Assembly (NCBI RefSeq): GCF_001429295.1 | Contig: NZ_LMJL01000007.1 | Location: 495,819-542,210 of the forward strand | Reading direction: 5' to 3' | Length of the DNA stretch: 46,392 nt | From: Flavobacterium sp. Root935 | GTDB taxonomy: Bacteria; Bacteroidota; Bacteroidia; Flavobacteriales; Flavobacteriaceae | Part shown: one piece after another, positions 32,291 to 41,525 of the stretch | Layout: every line of letters starts with the position of its first letter | Numbering within the stretch: position 1 is the first letter of the stretch | Translations under genes and position numbers: made by a program | The notes under the pieces: generated by a model | What the model was told of the DNA's origin: nothing | The model's input: the letters and a program-made list of their open reading frames with translations, nothing else | The model's database searches: none

Positions 32291-33377
32291 GATAATTAGA
32301 TTTAAATTAAAAATGATCAGATTTGAAATTTAAAAACTAAAGCTTAACACAAATTCAACATTATGGAATTTTGTACATTATGATACAATTTGAAAAATAC
32401 CTTTTACGCGAAATATTATCAGGATTACATCATAATAAAAATGAGAACATAAAATTGTCTTTTCAAGAAATCAATTTTGAAGATTTACTGTTTTAAAAAT
32501 TACGAGTTTTTAAAAACAATAAATTTCAGTTTAGTTTCTTTAACGGCAAATTTTAATTTTTATAAAAATCATCTCTGACTTTTGGTATTGAGTTAAAAAT
32601 AGCAACTTTATAAACAATTGTATGTTAACAACCCGTTAAACTGACAAAAATAACAGCTAAAACTAAAATAAAGCTCATAAATAAACAATAAATCAAAAAA
32701 CGAGTTACATATCAACTTGAAGAAAAAAATGCGTTAAAATTAATTTATTTAAGCTATTTTAATATATAAAAACTATAATAATTAATATTTTAATCAATTA
32801 TATTAATTATTAAATTAAACTATCGTTTTAAAATTTTAATCAAATTAATTTATATAATAAAATCGGTTTTATATTATGAAAAATAAAAAAGTTTGGACAA
32901 GGTAAAAATTTGGTCAAAAAATTCAAAACTTAAAATAAGCAGCAAATTTCAATCAATTTAAATAATAGGATTCTAGAGATGGATAAATTTAAAAAGCCTC
33001 TTATAATAAATTTATGAAAGTCACTTTTAATTTATAAAATCTATATTTTTTATTATACACATCAATTTTAATAATAATAAAAATAAATTATCATATACAA
33101 AATAGCAATAATACTATTTTATAATTTAAAATACATTAAAAATTATACCAGAATTTCATTTAAAAATTTTTAAAGAAAAAAATCTGGCTCAAAAAAAGTA
33201 AAATATGTAGTAAAAAAAGTAAAATTTAAAATAAAGACTTGTAATAAAAGATCTTTTAAAATAAGGTTAATGAGGTGGACGAATTAAAAAAATGCTTTAA
33301 AATTAATGTATGAAAGCTATTTTTAATTTATAAAAGTTATAGATATTAATATTTTAATAAATTTTATATATAATAAA
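32291..33377. repeat. 1.1-kb gene-less, extremely AT-rich region with three degenerate repeat copies
   Basis: No credible ORF exists and composition is far more AT-rich than the flanks. Three diverged copies of an 80-85-bp sequence recur at about 32723-32803, 32991-33078 and 33286-33371. All contain AAAAA(A)TGCxTTAAAATTAAT-like and GAAAGCTATTTTTAATTTATAAAA-like text. Copy spacing is about 270-295 bp. The third and second copies also share 20 bp upstream. It may be a decayed tandem array or a selfish element remnant. Confidence 0.6.
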
Positions 33378-33399
33378 AAAGCGCTTTTAAAAAGCGCTT
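33378..33399 (-). terminator. glnS terminator
   Basis: AAAAGCGC-type arms (AAAGCGCTTTT with AAAAGCGCTT) form a short hairpin followed by T residues on the minus strand. Confidence 0.75.
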
Positions 33400-33419
33400 C
33401 TCCATAGATTCTAGTTATT

Positions 33420-35537
33420 TTATTTTTTTACCATCTCGGCAAGAATTTCAATTTCTCTCTCCGATGCATTTTTGGGAGGATTTGAATATAATTTTAAAAT
33501 TTCATCATCAAATTGATTTTTGAAACTTACTTCTTCGATATCTCTCAAATTTAATAATGCTTTAGATCGAACATAAGTTGATTCACTTTTTAAAGACATT
33601 GAATATAATTTCTTAATATCTTCTTCTTCAAAATCTGTTGATTTCCAACTTCCATATTTCAAAATAAATTGAGCAAACAACAACGAAGCCTTATTATTAT
33701 TGATATTTTTCTTTAAAGAATTCTGTAAAAGTGAAAAACTAGTAACATTTTTAATGTTCTCCCCTATCGCACTTTCAATTGCAATACGTTCTGGTTTAGT
33801 TTCAACTTTAAAATATTTGTTGATTTCTTTTAACGAATTATTAATGCTGTTTTCTTCTTTTTTACCTTTTTCTTCCCAAGCATCTTTTAGTCCAACAGTT
33901 TTGTTAAACACTAATTTTGAAGCAGTTGAGTCTTTATCAACAGTAAAATAACCCAAACGTTGAAACTGGAATTTATCTTCATTTTGAGCTGTAGCTAAAC
34001 TTGGTTCAACATATCCAGTTACAATTTCTAATGAATTTGGATTCACAAAATCTAAGAAATTTTTCTCTTTATAACTGTCTGGAGCTTCATCTGTAAACAA
34101 ACGATCGTATAAACGAACTTCTGCTTCAAGCGCATGTTGAATAGAAACCCAATGTAATGTTCCAGATACTTTTCTTTGGCTTGCTTCTGTCCCGCTTCCG
34201 CTTAAAGAATCGGTATCATAAGTAACATGAATTTCAGTAATATTTCCTTCTGCATCTTTTATAACAGATTCACCTTTAATGATATAAGCATTTTTAAGAC
34301 GAACTTCTTTTCCTAAAGTCAAACGGAAAAATTTAGCTGGAGCTTCTTCTAAAAAGTCTTCTCTTTCGATGTATAATTCACGAGAAAAAGGTACTTTTCT
34401 GAAACCTGCATTTTCATCTTCCTGATTATTTTCAGCTTCTAACCACTCTTCTTTACCTTCTGGATAATTGGTAATTACCAATTTTACCGGATCTAAAACA
34501 GCCATTACACGAGGTGCAATTTTGTTCAAATCTTCACGAATACAAAATTCTAAAACCGATACATTAATTAAATTATCACGTTTTGCAATTCCAATTGTGT
34601 TGGCAAAATTACGTAAAGATGCTGCTGTATAACCACGTCTTCTTAACCCAGAAATTGTTGACATTCTAGGATCATCCCAACCATTAACATGCTTTTCTTT
34701 AACTAGTTGCTGTAATTTTCTTTTACTAACAACGGTATGTGATAAATTACGTCTTGCAAATTCTCTCTGCTTTGGACGCAGTTTATTTTCATCTAAAATC
34801 TGGTCTAAAAACCAATCGTATAATTCACGGTGAGGCAAGAATTCAAGTGTACAAAATGAATGTGAGATTTCTTCTAAATAATCACTTTGTCCGTGTGCCC
34901 AATCGTACATTGGATAAATTTTCCAGGCATCTCCAGTTCTATGATGATGCTTATGTAAAATTCTGTACATGATAGGATCACGCATCAACATATTAGTTGA
35001 TTTCATGTCTATTTTTGCACGAAGAATATGTGTACCAGCCTCAAATTCACCGTTTTTCATTCTTTCGAATAAATCTAAATTTTCTTCAACAGAACGATTT
35101 CTGTATGGACTATCTGTCCCAACTGTTGATGGCGTTCCTTTTTGAATGGCCATATCTTCAGAAGACTGGCTATCAACATAGGCTTTATCTTTTTTAATTA
35201 ATAAAACAGCCCAATCGTATAATTGTTGAAAGTAATCAGAAGCATAACGTTCTTCTGCCCAGGTATAACCCAGCCATTCAACGTCTTTTTTAATGGCGTC
35301 AACAAATTCCTGCTCTTCTTTTTCTGGATTTGTATCGTCAAAACGTAAATTTACAGGTGACTGATAATCAATACCTAAACCAAAATTTAAAGCAATAGAA
35401 CTAGCGTGCCCAATGTGTAAATAACCGTTTGGTTCTGGTGGAAAACGAAAATGAAGTTTAGTTTGCGAAAGACCTGATTTTAGATCTTCCTCTATGATTT
35501 GTTCAATAAAATTGAGTGATTTCTCTTCTGATGCCAT
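33420..35537 (-). CDS. glnS: glutamine--tRNA ligase with long C-terminal extension
   Basis: This 705-aa class I synthetase charges tRNA-Gln. The HIGH region is PPEPNGYLHIGHASSIALNFGL, KMSKS is VVSKRKL, and MYDWAHGQSDYLEEISHSFCTLEF is a GlnRS signature. The anticodon-binding barrels continue to about residue 560. The last 145 residues (from about KKEENSINNS) are helical and repeat-like (YSMSLKSESTYVRSKALLNLRDIEE), beyond the roughly 550-aa core. Bacteroidota GlnRS often carries a YqeY-like extension; this tail is either a divergent form of it or a HEAT-like add-on. A TATCTTTG promoter element lies 20 bp upstream. Confidence 0.93.
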   Translation of the reverse strand: MASEEKSLNFIEQIIEEDLKSGLSQTKLHFRFPPEPNGYLHIGHASSIALNFGLGIDYQSPVNLRFDDTNPEKEEQEFVDAIKKDVEWLGYTWAEERYASDYFQQLYDWAVLLIKKDKAYVDSQSSEDMAIQKGTPSTVGTDSPYRNRSVEENLDLFERMKNGEFEAGTHILRAKIDMKSTNMLMRDPIMYRILHKHHHRTGDAWKIYPMYDWAHGQSDYLEEISHSFCTLEFLPHRELYDWFLDQILDENKLRPKQREFARRNLSHTVVSKRKLQQLVKEKHVNGWDDPRMSTISGLRRRGYTAASLRNFANTIGIAKRDNLINVSVLEFCIREDLNKIAPRVMAVLDPVKLVITNYPEGKEEWLEAENNQEDENAGFRKVPFSRELYIEREDFLEEAPAKFFRLTLGKEVRLKNAYIIKGESVIKDAEGNITEIHVTYDTDSLSGSGTEASQRKVSGTLHWVSIQHALEAEVRLYDRLFTDEAPDSYKEKNFLDFVNPNSLEIVTGYVEPSLATAQNEDKFQFQRLGYFTVDKDSTASKLVFNKTVGLKDAWEEKGKKEENSINNSLKEINKYFKVETKPERIAIESAIGENIKNVTSFSLLQNSLKKNINNNKASLLFAQFILKYGSWKSTDFEEEDIKKLYSMSLKSESTYVRSKALLNLRDIEEVSFKNQFDDEILKLYSNPPKNASEREIEILAEMVKK

Positions 35538-35556
35538 TATTTTATAGTAATTTTAG

Positions 35557-35564
35557 CAAAGATA
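35557..35564 (-). promoter_or_regulatory. glnS -7 element
   Basis: The reverse complement reads TATCTTTG, 20 bp before the ATG. Confidence 0.65.
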
Positions 35565-35570
35565 AAAAAA

Positions 35571-35635
35571 AGGTTTCAGGTTTCAGGTTTAAAGTCATTT
35601 AACTAGCGCAAAACCTGAAACTTTAAACTTGAAAC
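35571..35635. repeat. intergenic palindrome of GTTTCAG words
   Basis: The left half contains the word GTTTCAG repeated (AGGTTTCAGGTTTCAGG) and ends TTTAAAG at 35594. The right half (35611-35635) reads AAACCTGAAACTTTAAAC then TTGAAAC. The arms 35580-35594 and 35621-35635 match at 14 of 15 positions. It lies between the divergent glnS and folB genes. Confidence 0.75.
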
Positions 35636-35644
35636 AAGATAAAA

Positions 35645-36004
35645 ATGGGAGTTATTAAACTTAAAAACATTCGCACTTTTTCATACCACGGATGTTTAAT
35701 TGAAGAAGGAAAAATAGGATCTGACTATACTGTAGATCTAAAAATTAAAACAAATCTTCAGAAATCGGCTGAAACAGATCATCTTTTAGACACTGTTGAT
35801 TACGTTCATTTGAATAAAATTGTTACTGAAGAAATGGCAATTCGTTCGCATTTACTAGAACATGTAGCCAAAAGAATCAATATTCGTGTGCTGGCAGAGA
35901 TAGAAACTGTAGAAAAAACAACAGTTTGGGTTTCTAAAATTAATCCTCCTATTGGTGGTGATGTTGAGTCAGTTACTATAAAAATGACAGAAATTAGAAA
36001 GTAA
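35645..36004 (+). CDS. folB: dihydroneopterin aldolase
   Basis: This 119-aa enzyme cleaves 7,8-dihydroneopterin in folate synthesis. The FolB pattern is visible: GVIKLKNIRTFSYHGCLIEEGKIGSDYTVDLKI, then DTVDYVHLNKIV (with the conserved Tyr), HLLEHVAKRI (conserved Glu/His area) and VSKINPPIGGDVESVTI, which supplies the Lys and Pro-Pro-Ile segment. The length is normal. tRNA-Cys follows 95 bp downstream under its own promoter. Confidence 0.92.
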   Translation: MGVIKLKNIRTFSYHGCLIEEGKIGSDYTVDLKIKTNLQKSAETDHLLDTVDYVHLNKIVTEEMAIRSHLLEHVAKRINIRVLAEIETVEKTTVWVSKINPPIGGDVESVTIKMTEIRK

Positions 36005-36073
36005 TTATTTTATTTAAAATCGTATTTTTTCAAAATAGTTCATATGAAACTTTTGAAATTTAAAGATTTTAGT

Positions 36074-36081
36074 TACTTTTG
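36074..36081 (+). promoter_or_regulatory. tRNA-Cys promoter
   Basis: TACTTTTG (TAnnTTTG) with TTG at 36053-36055 (18-bp spacer), 18 bp before the tRNA. Confidence 0.7.
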
Positions 36082-36098
36082 CCATCCGTTCAAGCAAT

Positions 36099-36169
36099 GG
36101 CGTCGTGGCCGAGCGGCTAGGCTGGGCTCTGCAAAAGCTCCTACTCCGGTTCGAATCCGGACGATGCCT
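36099..36169 (+). tRNA. tRNA-Cys (anticodon GCA)
   Basis: Acceptor stem GGCGTCG/CGATGCC, with one G-T pair. D-arm GCC...GGC, anticodon stem GGGCT/AGCTC with loop CTGCAAA (anticodon GCA), T-arm TCCGG-TTCGAAT-CCGGA. No CCA is encoded. The 71-nt cloverleaf is complete. Confidence 0.96.
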
Positions 36170-36171
36170 CT

Positions 36172-36204
36172 AAAACCTTCAAAGCAATTTGAAGGTTTTT
36201 TTTT
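36172..36204 (+). terminator. tRNA-Cys terminator
   Basis: AAAACCTTCAAA and TTTGAAGG form a stem with a short loop and nine T residues. Confidence 0.88.
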
Positions 36205-36211
36205 ATGTCTT

Positions 36212-36297
36212 GTCCTTGCGAGGAACGAAGCAATCTCACTACTATAGATTATAAATGTTGATATAATTAGTTAGATTGCTTCGTTCCTCGCAAGGAC
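36212..36297. repeat. palindromic element with perfect 25-bp inverted arms
   Basis: The arms at 36212-36236 (GTCCTTGCGAGGAACGAAGC...) and 36273-36297 are perfectly complementary with a 36-nt loop. The core CCTTGCGAGGAACGAAGCAA resembles a dispersed repeat seen in many genomes. It is much richer in G+C than its surroundings. Confidence 0.9.
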
Positions 36298-36307
36298 TTA
36301 TAAACAC

Positions 36308-36334
36308 AAAAAAGCCTCTGAAATTCAGAGGCTT
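36308..36334 (-). terminator. terminator of rnr-GIN-LysE unit
   Basis: AAGCCTCTGAA and TTCAGAGGCTT form a hairpin, and on the minus strand it is followed by a T run. Confidence 0.85.
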
Positions 36335-36361
36335 AATTTTATATTTTTGAGTTATTAACAA

Positions 36362-37039
36362 CTACTTTTCTATTTTTTCGAAAGCATTTTTAACCATTTC
36401 TTTTTCTTTTGGAAACCATCCTTGTGTGATTAAAGCAACTCCAAAAACCATTAAAACAATACTAATTCCTTTTTTGATTTTAACGATATTAGTTGGTGTC
36501 ATTTTAGATTTTAATTGTTTGGCTAATACTATTTTAAGACAATCAACCAGCAAATAAGTAATGATAACTGATGTAAAAAAAGTAATCATTCTTGAGTTTT
36601 GCATTTCTAATTTTGGTCCTACAGAAATGATAACAGCCAGCCAAAAACCTAATACTCCAATGTTAATAACGTTGAGTAAAAAGCCTTTTATAAATAGACT
36701 TCCGTAGTTTCTTTTGATGATATCACGATCAATTTCTTCATCGTCTATTTTTTCTTCATTTTTTAAACGAACGAAAGAAATTATACCATAAGCCAGCATT
36801 ATTATTCCTCCAAAAATAAACAAAGCTGGTTTATCTTTTAAACTCTGAATTAATCTGTAACTTCCTAAATACGCGATAGCTATAAAAAAAATATCACCTA
36901 GAACTACACCGAAGTCAAATACAATTGCTGCTCTGAATCCTTTTGTAATACTGGTTTCTAGTAGTATAAAAAATACTGGACCTACCATAAAACTTAGAAA
37001 AAGTCCCCATGGCAGTCCAGCCAAAATATCATTTACCAT
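36362..37039 (-). CDS. LysE/RhtB family transporter
   Basis: This 225-aa protein starts at ATG 37039 (MVNDILAGLPWGLFLSFMVGP); the TTG one codon upstream is unlikely. The LysE pattern has a Gly-Pro motif after the first helix (FMVGPVFFILLETSITKGFRAA) and six predicted membrane helices, e.g. FDFGVVLGDIFFIAIAYLGS, FIFGGIIMLAYGIISFV, GFLLNVINIGVLGFWLAVIISVG and ISIVLMVFGVALITQGW. It probably exports an amino acid or related small molecule. It is the last gene of a unit with rnr and the GIN gene (14-bp gap). Confidence 0.88.
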   Translation of the reverse strand: MVNDILAGLPWGLFLSFMVGPVFFILLETSITKGFRAAIVFDFGVVLGDIFFIAIAYLGSYRLIQSLKDKPALFIFGGIIMLAYGIISFVRLKNEEKIDDEEIDRDIIKRNYGSLFIKGFLLNVINIGVLGFWLAVIISVGPKLEMQNSRMITFFTSVIITYLLVDCLKIVLAKQLKSKMTPTNIVKIKKGISIVLMVFGVALITQGWFPKEKEMVKNAFEKIEK

Positions 37040-37053
37040 CAAAATACAACTTG

Positions 37054-37722
37054 TTATTTTACTTCTTCGATTTTACCTCCAAAAACTGTTTTTTGATTTA
37101 TTTGCTTTGGTTTTCCATAAATGTAAATAGAGCCTCCTGCGCTTACTTTTGCATCAACTAAGGTCGAAGCATTAACATCAGCTTTTCCTCCCGCAGAAAC
37201 GCTTACATTAGTCTGAGAAGTCGCTAATTTACTTCCAAGGAAATAACCACCGGCTCCTAAACTGGCATCAAGGTTATCTGCTTTACCAGTTGCAGTGATT
37301 TCTCCACCAGAAACTGAACTTACTTTTAACTTATCAACATTCAAATCTACATTAATTTTTCCACCTTCCTGCGCACTTACTTTAAACGAAGTTGCTTTTA
37401 GTGTTTCTTTACTTGTAACTTCTGCTCCTTCATTAACATCAATCAATTCTATTCTTTTGTAATACAAAGTAATATCTAAATCATTTCCTGATAATAGTTT
37501 AGGAAAAGGCATTCTTAATTTTAATATTCCATTTTTATTGACAGCTTCAACCTCTGCTTCTCTTGCTCCTTTTATAACAACTTTATTCTCTGAAGATTGA
37601 ACTAATTTTACACTTAACTTATCGTAAACTTTTACGGTATCGAATTCACCTAACTCTTTGGTAACCTGACCAAAAGACATTTGAACAAATAAAATTGCAG
37701 CTCCTATAATTAACTTTTTCAT
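37054..37722 (-). CDS. head GIN domain (DUF2807) protein
   Basis: This 222-aa protein has a signal peptide (residues 1-18, ending MSFGQ). The remainder is a repetitive beta-helix-like DUF2807 domain: YDKLSVKLVQSSENKVVIKGAREAEVE, ITLYYKRIELIDVNEGAEVTSKE, VSAQEGGKINVDLNVDKLKVSSVSGGEITATG and SVSAGGKADVNAS. The family is abundant on Bacteroidota surfaces; its function is unknown. It lies 24 bp after rnr and 14 bp before LysE in one transcription unit. Confidence 0.88.
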   Translation of the reverse strand: MKKLIIGAAILFVQMSFGQVTKELGEFDTVKVYDKLSVKLVQSSENKVVIKGAREAEVEAVNKNGILKLRMPFPKLLSGNDLDITLYYKRIELIDVNEGAEVTSKETLKATSFKVSAQEGGKINVDLNVDKLKVSSVSGGEITATGKADNLDASLGAGGYFLGSKLATSQTNVSVSAGGKADVNASTLVDAKVSAGGSIYIYGKPKQINQKTVFGGKIEEVK

Positions 37723-37746
37723 ACTTTTATTTTTTTAAATTAAACT

Positions 37747-39927
37747 TTATTCTGCTCTTCTTAAAAAATGAAAATCCAATTGTTTTTTAACTAAATCGGC
37801 ATTTTTTACTTTAACATAAATTTCATCTCCTAATTGTAAAATACTGTTTGAAGTTGCTCCAACTAAAGCATACTGCTTTTCATCAAAAGTATAGTAATCA
37901 TCTTTTATTTCTCTGATTCTTACCATTCCTTCGCATTTGTTAGAAACAATTTCAACATAAATTCCCCATTCTGTAACTCCTGAAATAACTCCCAAAAATT
38001 CTTCGTCCTGATGATCCTGCATGTATTTAACCTGCATGTATTTAATACTATCTCGCTCAGCATTTGTTGCTAAACTTTCCATATTAGAACAATGCAGACA
38101 TTTTGTTTCATAAGTTTCTTCGTCTACAGAAGCGCCGCCATCTAGATAATACTGCAGCAAACGATGTACCATTACGTCTGGATAACGACGAATTGGCGAT
38201 GTAAAATGGCTGTAATAATCAAAAGCTAATCCGTAATGACCAATATTATCTGTAGAATATTTGGCTTTACTCATACTTCTAATCGCAAGAGTGTCAATTA
38301 AGTTCTGTTCTTTTTTACCATTTACTTCTTCCATCAATGCATTCAAAGACTTTGAAATATCGCCTTTGTTACGGAAATCTATTTTATAACCAAATTTAGC
38401 AATTACGGTTTGCATCGCAATTAATTTGTCTTCGTTTGGTTCGTCGTGAATCCTGTAAACAAATGTTTTCTTTTGTTTTCCAATGTATTCAGCCACTTTT
38501 CTGTTGGCTAAAAGCATAAATTCTTCAATCAAATGATTGGCATCTTTAGATACTTTAAAGTAAACTCCTTCTGGTTCACCTTCTGCATCCAAATTAAATT
38601 TCACTTCAACTTTATCAAAAGAAATTGCACCATTCTGCATTCTTTTCTTTCTTAAAATCTTCGCTAATTCATCTAATTTTAAAGTTGCTTCTGTAATTTC
38701 ATCTGAAACAACATAAGATTCTCCAGTAATTGAAACATCAACTGGAATTGTATTATCTTTTGTTTCAATAATATACTGTGCTTCTTCGTAAGCAAAACGC
38801 TGATCTGAATAAATTACTGTTCTTCCAAACCATTGGTTGATAACTTGTGCAGTTGGAGAAACTTCGAATATCGCAGAGAATGTATATTTCTCTTCATTCG
38901 GACGAAGTGAACAGGCAAAATTAGATAAAACTTCAGGAAGCATTGGCACTACCCTATCTACTAAGTAAACAGAAGTAGCTCTTTGATAAGCTTCATCATC
39001 CAAGATTGTACCTTCTTCCAAATAATAAGAAACATCGGCAATGTGAATTCCAATTTCGAAGTTTCCATTCTCTAACTTTTTGAAAGACAAGGCATCATCA
39101 AAATCTTTTGCATCTTTTGGATCTATCGTAAACGTAAGCGTATCACGCATATCACGACGTTTTGCTATTTCAGATTCCTGAATCGAAGTATCTATTTTTT
39201 GTGCATAAACCTCTACTTCTACCGGAAAATCTGATGGAAGTCCATATTCCGCTAAAATAGCGTGAATCTCAGTATTGTGTTCACCAGGTTTTCCTAAAAC
39301 TTTTATGACAGATCCAAACGGACTATCAGCTCTTTTTGGCCAGTCTTCAATCTTAACTAAAACAACATCACCGTTTTCTGCTTCACCAATTTTATCCTTC
39401 GGAATAAAAATATCGGTATACATTTTAGGATTTGCAGTAGAAACAAATGCAAAATTTGGCTGCATATCAATTACACCAACAAATTCTGTTTTATCTCTTT
39501 CTACAACTTCAATTACTTCACCTTCAGGTCTTTTACCTTTTCTTCTATTATAAACATAGACTTTTACTTTGTCTTTATCTAATGCACGATTCAAATTATT
39601 GGTCGGAATAAAAACATCTTCTGCAAAATCTGGACAAATAAAATAAGCAGTTTTTCTGCTCGTCATATCTATTGTTCCTTCGTAGTAATCCTGACTTTCG
39701 GCTTTTACTAGATATTTTCCAGGCTCTGATTCTATAATTTTCTTTTGCGAAGCTAGAATTTTTAGTTCTTTTATAATTTGATTCCTGCTATTGGTATCGT
39801 CAAGTTCAAGCTTTGCTCCTATTTGTTTATAATTGAATGGTTTATTAGCATTTTGCGATAAAATCTTTATTATTTTTCCAGAGAAATCTTTCTCTTTTTT
39901 TATCGGCTTTCTAATTTTCTTACTCAT
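37747..39927 (-). CDS. rnr: ribonuclease R
   Basis: This 726-aa 3'-5' exoribonuclease degrades structured RNA. The N-terminal helix-turn-helix-like region (FNYKQIGAKLELDDTNSRNQIIKELKIL) precedes two cold-shock domains. The RNB catalytic block reads RRDMRDTLTFTIDPKDAKDFDDALSF with the conserved Asp residues, followed by GIHIADVSYYLEEGTILDDEAYQRATSVYLVDRVVPMLPE and FTSPIRRYPDVMVHRLL. The C-terminal S1 domain (FLGVISGVTEWGIYVEI) ends shortly after VKKQLDFHFLRRAE. Length is normal. Leads the unit with the GIN and LysE genes. Confidence 0.96.
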   Translation of the reverse strand: MSKKIRKPIKKEKDFSGKIIKILSQNANKPFNYKQIGAKLELDDTNSRNQIIKELKILASQKKIIESEPGKYLVKAESQDYYEGTIDMTSRKTAYFICPDFAEDVFIPTNNLNRALDKDKVKVYVYNRRKGKRPEGEVIEVVERDKTEFVGVIDMQPNFAFVSTANPKMYTDIFIPKDKIGEAENGDVVLVKIEDWPKRADSPFGSVIKVLGKPGEHNTEIHAILAEYGLPSDFPVEVEVYAQKIDTSIQESEIAKRRDMRDTLTFTIDPKDAKDFDDALSFKKLENGNFEIGIHIADVSYYLEEGTILDDEAYQRATSVYLVDRVVPMLPEVLSNFACSLRPNEEKYTFSAIFEVSPTAQVINQWFGRTVIYSDQRFAYEEAQYIIETKDNTIPVDVSITGESYVVSDEITEATLKLDELAKILRKKRMQNGAISFDKVEVKFNLDAEGEPEGVYFKVSKDANHLIEEFMLLANRKVAEYIGKQKKTFVYRIHDEPNEDKLIAMQTVIAKFGYKIDFRNKGDISKSLNALMEEVNGKKEQNLIDTLAIRSMSKAKYSTDNIGHYGLAFDYYSHFTSPIRRYPDVMVHRLLQYYLDGGASVDEETYETKCLHCSNMESLATNAERDSIKYMQVKYMQDHQDEEFLGVISGVTEWGIYVEIVSNKCEGMVRIREIKDDYYTFDEKQYALVGATSNSILQLGDEIYVKVKNADLVKKQLDFHFLRRAE

Positions 39928-40037
39928 ATATCTTTTCTTATAAGGTTTAAAATTACAAATAAGAAATCAGATAATACTTTTTAACAAATAGAATTATTAA
40001 AAATATAACTTTTCGTACATTTACAAAAACACCTCAT

Positions 40038-40271
40038 ATGGAAAGCTTTAAGACCATCGCCATATTCAATTATCAGCACGAAACAGTGGTTCTCAAACAC
40101 TTACTGGAGCAGGAACAAATCCCTTATTTTTTCGAAAACGAAATGACACTTTCAGTCGTTCCAATGTACACTTCGGCGCTGGGTGGAATCAAACTCAAAG
40201 TTCATCCCAACGATTTCGAACAAGTTCAGGAAATCCTTGACAACTTAAACAATCCTCTCAAAATCGTTTAA
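40038..40271 (+). CDS. DUF2007 family small protein
   Basis: This 77-aa protein reads MESFKTIAIFNYQHETVVLKHLLEQEQIPYFFENE, then SALGGIKLKVHPNDFEQVQEIL. This is the DUF2007 (putative signal-transducing) fold with the conserved GGI-L-V segment. It is cytoplasmic and diverges from rnr. A partial -7 element (TACATTTA) lies upstream. Confidence 0.85.
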   Translation: MESFKTIAIFNYQHETVVLKHLLEQEQIPYFFENEMTLSVVPMYTSALGGIKLKVHPNDFEQVQEILDNLNNPLKIV

Positions 40272-40900
40272 AGAGATTCTTTTTTCAAACTAAATTCAAT
40301 TTTTTTCTTTTTAAACTTTTTTAGTTTTCAACATATATTAAATACAACAAAAAAGATTTTTAAAAATTTAAAAAAAATTGTTGGTTATTATAGTGTGTTA
40401 ATATGTCGAATAAATTTATTTTTAAAAGCATTGAAATGAAGTTTCTCTTAGTTATTTTGAGTTATCAACATAGTTATTTTTAGCTAAAATATTAATTTAT
40501 AAGACTTTTTGTATTTTAATTAACAACGGTTGACAACCAAAAATGAATTGATTTTGTAGATAAGTTCATATGTTGATATTTGTTGAAAATGGCATTTTTG
40601 ATATTGATAACTTTTCTAAAAATTCCCGAAACTTTATTAGGATTTTTGATTCCAGTTTTGGATTAGGTTTTTTTTCGACACAACCAAAAAAAACTTCTAA
40701 TTTTCTTTTCGAACTTATTAACAGTTTCTGTTAATTTAAAGTTAACTGAATATCAACGAATTACAAACTCCTATTAACACCTTAAAATTTTAACAAATAT
40801 TCTGGTTATTCTTTATTGATTATGAGATACTTATGAAGTTATCAAAATTGTTAATAAGTGGTAAATATTTGATATTACGTAAGTTATCTTTCTAAGCTTT

Positions 40901-41001
40901 TTGCTATGAATTTCACGAATCTACACGAATTTATATTGGAATGTTTATATAGTATTCAAAAAAGAAAATAATTTGTGAAAATTGGTGTAATTCGTGGCAA
41001 C
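40901..41001. repeat. intergenic palindrome of CACGAATT words
   Basis: The left half (40901-40937) contains CACGAATCTACACGAATTT; the right half (40970-41001), read on the minus strand, contains TTGCCACGAATTACACC. They match at about 24 of 31 positions in inverse orientation, and each half has internal direct repeats of CACGAATT. Confidence 0.65.
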
Positions 41002-41016
41002 CATTTATTAATTGAG

Positions 41017-41024
41017 TAAATTTG
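41017..41024 (+). promoter_or_regulatory. rpiB -7 element
   Basis: TAAATTTG matches TAnnTTTG, 26 bp before the ATG. Confidence 0.6.
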
Positions 41025-41050
41025 TACTACACAACTTAATAGTATAGAAA

Positions 41051-41482
41051 ATGAAAATATCGATAGGAAACGACCACGCTGGACCAGAATATAAAAAAGC
41101 AATTGTTGAAATGCTTAAAGCAAAAGGATACGAAGTAACGAATTACGGAACTGATACTGATGCTTCTGTAGATTATCCAGATTTTGGACATCCAGTTGCA
41201 AATGATGTATCTGAAGGAAAAGCTGATTTTGGAATTGTGATCTGCGGAAGCGGTAACGGAATTGCAATGACTGTTAATAAACATCCGAAAGTGAGAGCTG
41301 GTTTATGCTGGACTAAGGAAATTGCTTATTTGACACGTTTGCATAACGATGCTAATATTGTAAGTATTCCGGCGCGCTTTACTTCTATTCATCAAGCAGT
41401 TGAAATCGTTGAAACTTTCCTGACAACAGCTTTTGAAGGCGGAAGACATCAAAACAGAGTTAATAAGATTGCTTGTTCGTAA
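41051..41482 (+). CDS. rpiB: ribose-5-phosphate isomerase B
   Basis: This 143-aa enzyme interconverts ribose 5-phosphate and ribulose 5-phosphate. The RpiB pattern is GNDHAGPEYKKAIVEMLKAKGYEVTNYGT, then VDYPDFGHPVA, and GIVICGSGNGIAMTVNKHPKVRAGLC, which includes the catalytic Cys-Gly-Ser-Gly region. HNDANIVSIPARFTS follows. Length is usual. It stands alone behind a -7 element. Confidence 0.95.
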   Translation: MKISIGNDHAGPEYKKAIVEMLKAKGYEVTNYGTDTDASVDYPDFGHPVANDVSEGKADFGIVICGSGNGIAMTVNKHPKVRAGLCWTKEIAYLTRLHNDANIVSIPARFTSIHQAVEIVETFLTTAFEGGRHQNRVNKIACS

Positions 41483-41525
41483 AAAGTCAAAAAAAATCGG
41501 GTGCTTCGCACCAATGTAAATAAAC

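Larger units (their letters stand above)
40272..41050. other. gene-less AT-rich gap
   Basis: This 779-bp gap has no credible ORF. It holds the CACGAATT palindrome (40901-41001) and the rpiB promoter. The rest is AT-rich without a clear repeat. Confidence 0.6.

Noticed and set aside
36044..36247. 67-aa ORF over the tRNA-Cys locus
   Set aside because: It overlaps the tRNA and its terminator and has no protein-like features.
40272..41050. Chromosomal replication origin
   Set aside because: The gap is AT-rich but I find no clear DnaA-box cluster and dnaA is not in the window.
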